NCBI RefSeq assembly: GCF_000003815.2
Contig: NC_049982.1
Location: 12,645,526-12,709,525, forward strand
Direction: 5' to 3'
From: Branchiostoma floridae
Taxonomy: Eukaryota > Chordata > Leptocardii > Amphioxiformes > Branchiostomatidae
DNA length: 64,000 nt
Positions 63,591 through 64,000 of the stretch are shown here, piece after piece. The position numbers were made by a program, and so were the translations under genes. The stretch's first letter is position 1; every line of letters starts with the position of its first letter. The notes beneath the pieces are model-generated. The model searched no databases. It saw only the letters and a list, made by a program, of their open reading frames with translations, and was not told the origin of the DNA.

Positions 63591-64000
63591 ATGTGAGTTT
63601 GTTGGGGAGAGAACAGAACACGCTTCAAAGAGATAATATACAAAAATTAGCGTATCAACAGGAGGCCTTGAGCCGTCTGCAAACATGACTTTAAAAAACT
63701 CTTCACAATAAATTCTCCGCGCTACTCTATGAACCGTATTATTGAATTTATTCCACGAATCTATCCCTGGTGAAGGTAGTGACCTCTCAATCCCTCTCTC
63801 ATCTTAATATTCCACACCCGTCGGTAACATTCCCCGGGCTAAACTAGCAAATGTGAATGGGTCACCTGGAGCACTGACATCCCCATCGTTAAATGTCTTT
63901 TTAATACTGCGTCTGCCATCCTCAGTCCCGCAGGTAGCTGTGCCATACTCGTCAATCTGATCTAACTGGATCTTTCATAATGATGCAACTTTGTTTTCAT

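Larger units (their letters stand above)
59612..64000. other. Presumed intron or downstream DNA of the NSG-like gene
   Basis: No exon of the calcyon C-terminal domain is recognisable. A good acceptor (TTTGTCTGTTTGCAG, exon would begin 62665) precedes a 115-codon open frame at 62665-63010. Entered in phase 0 from the exon at 59611, however, it gives about 34 unfamiliar residues and a stop. Two assembly gaps and a large dinucleotide repeat also lie here. Confidence 0.5.

Overview
The window looks like invertebrate chordate genomic DNA, most likely amphioxus (Branchiostoma). The genes are spliced with GT-AG introns and sit in AT-moderate noncoding DNA. There are two CR1/L2-type non-LTR retrotransposons and MITE-like elements. 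The three host genes match families best known from vertebrates, and each appears as a single unduplicated-looking member. The species call is inference, since no database search was possible.

Layout. (1) 2.7-5.2 kb, + strand: a complete two-exon ladybird homeobox gene (Lbx) with a near-invariant homeodomain, a Groucho-type FRIDDIL motif and an acidic tail. (2) 5.2-28.4 kb: about 23 kb with no supportable coding exon. It holds hairpins, a POU/SOX/E-box motif cluster, a 338-bp foldback element and a small tandem duplication. A long noncoding flank is common around developmental regulators. (3) 28.4-31.5 kb, - strand: a five-exon TMEM86/YhhN (lysoplasmalogenase family) membrane protein gene, with an unusual six-cysteine insertion. 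(4) 34.3-59.6 kb and probably beyond, + strand: a gene whose two visible coding exons resemble the NSG1/NSG2/calcyon family of neuronal endosomal membrane proteins. One exon is the cytosolic N-terminus. The other is the transmembrane segment followed by a CPxG motif. Two noncoding first-exon candidates (ending 34462 and 46801) lie upstream. The C-terminal exon was not found and may lie in an assembly gap or past the window.

Mobile DNA. A 5'-truncated reverse-transcriptase element lies on the - strand at 35.06-36.53 kb. A near full-length element at 52.0-55.6 kb lies in the roughly 10-kb intron of the NSG-like gene, in the same orientation. It carries one uninterrupted ORF with a 2A-like GDVHPNPGP motif, a PHD finger, an APE endonuclease and a reverse transcriptase. 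It is the most striking single object in the window. Three runs of N mark assembly gaps.

The three host genes do not form an operon or an obvious pathway. The interest is in linkage. In human the Lbx and NSG/calcyon families both map to chromosomes carrying NK-type homeobox genes, so the linkage here may preserve an ancestral chordate arrangement.
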